Shown here in pieces: positions 32,821 to 32,883 of a DNA stretch of 32,883 nt. Every line of letters begins with the position of its first letter. Positions within the stretch are counted from its first letter, which is position 1. This stretch comes from an uncultured Collinsella sp. GTDB taxonomy: Bacteria; Actinomycetota; Coriobacteriia; Coriobacteriales; Coriobacteriaceae. The stretch covers positions 1 through 32,883 of the forward strand of contig UQIE01000023.1 of NCBI GenBank assembly GCA_900541065.1. Reading direction: 5' to 3'. The translations under genes were made by a program, and so were the position numbers. The notes beneath the pieces are model-generated. The model searched no databases. It was not told where the DNA came from and saw nothing but the letters and a program-made list of their open reading frames with translations.

Positions 32821-32883
32821 GGCACTTGGGGACGTTCCTTTTAATATGAGCAGGACATTGTCAAGAGGCAAAATCGGGCCTGG
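32821..32883. other. intergenic end of window
   Basis: The segment beginning GGCACTTGGGGACGTTCCTT looks like one arm of a possible dispersed repeat cut by the window edge; its partner is not visible. No gene is seen. Confidence 0.2.

Overview
The window looks like a chromosome segment from a high-GC gut actinobacterium of class Coriobacteriia, most likely Collinsella or a close relative. This is inferred from gene content, strong GC-rich codon use, frequent GTG/TTG starts and the style of the ribosomal proteins; no database search was possible. No rRNA, tRNA, CRISPR array or transposase gene was seen.

Region 1 (1-4598) is accessory or poorly characterised. It holds a DUF262/DUF1524/DUF5655 protein of the GmrSD-like restriction type, whose AT-richer codons differ from its neighbours. 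A doubtful 97-aa ORF and a 328-aa single-pass membrane protein with a long disordered, proline/alanine-rich and acidic part follow on the minus strand. A YheO-type PAS/helix-turn-helix regulator, also on the minus strand, is divergent from the next cluster.

Region 2 (4876-13967) is a purine/ureide-type catabolic cluster with genes for a selenium-dependent molybdenum hydroxylase system: dpaL (ygeX), ygeY, ygeW, then after a terminator mocA and a hydantoinase/dihydropyrimidinase (hyuA). An opposing yqeC and the pair yqeB-xdhC close it. These families match the set linked to anaerobic uric acid/purine breakdown in gut bacteria. The hydroxylase itself (xdh genes), ygfK and ssnA are not in the window, so the pathway must be completed elsewhere or differs. 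Several long hairpins lie in the gaps, the largest between dpaL and ygeY.

Region 3 (13968-25048) is the distal part of the ribosomal protein supercluster: rplE-rpsN-rpsH-rplF-rplR-rpsE-rpmD-rplO-secY-adk-map, then infA-rpmJ-rpsM-rpsK-rpsD-rpoA-rplQ, a strong terminator, and truA. The usual upstream genes (rplN, rplX and the S10 part) are missing: rplE directly follows the molybdenum cofactor genes across a 311-bp gap holding a perfect 25-bp inverted repeat and a promoter.

Region 4 (25049-32883) has a divergent glycosyltransferase-like protein, argR, a class A penicillin-binding protein on the minus strand with a Thr/Gly/Pro-rich tail, a U32-family protein and tyrS. Downstream of tyrS is a hairpin and a nested three-tier inverted repeat that matches no gene I recognise.
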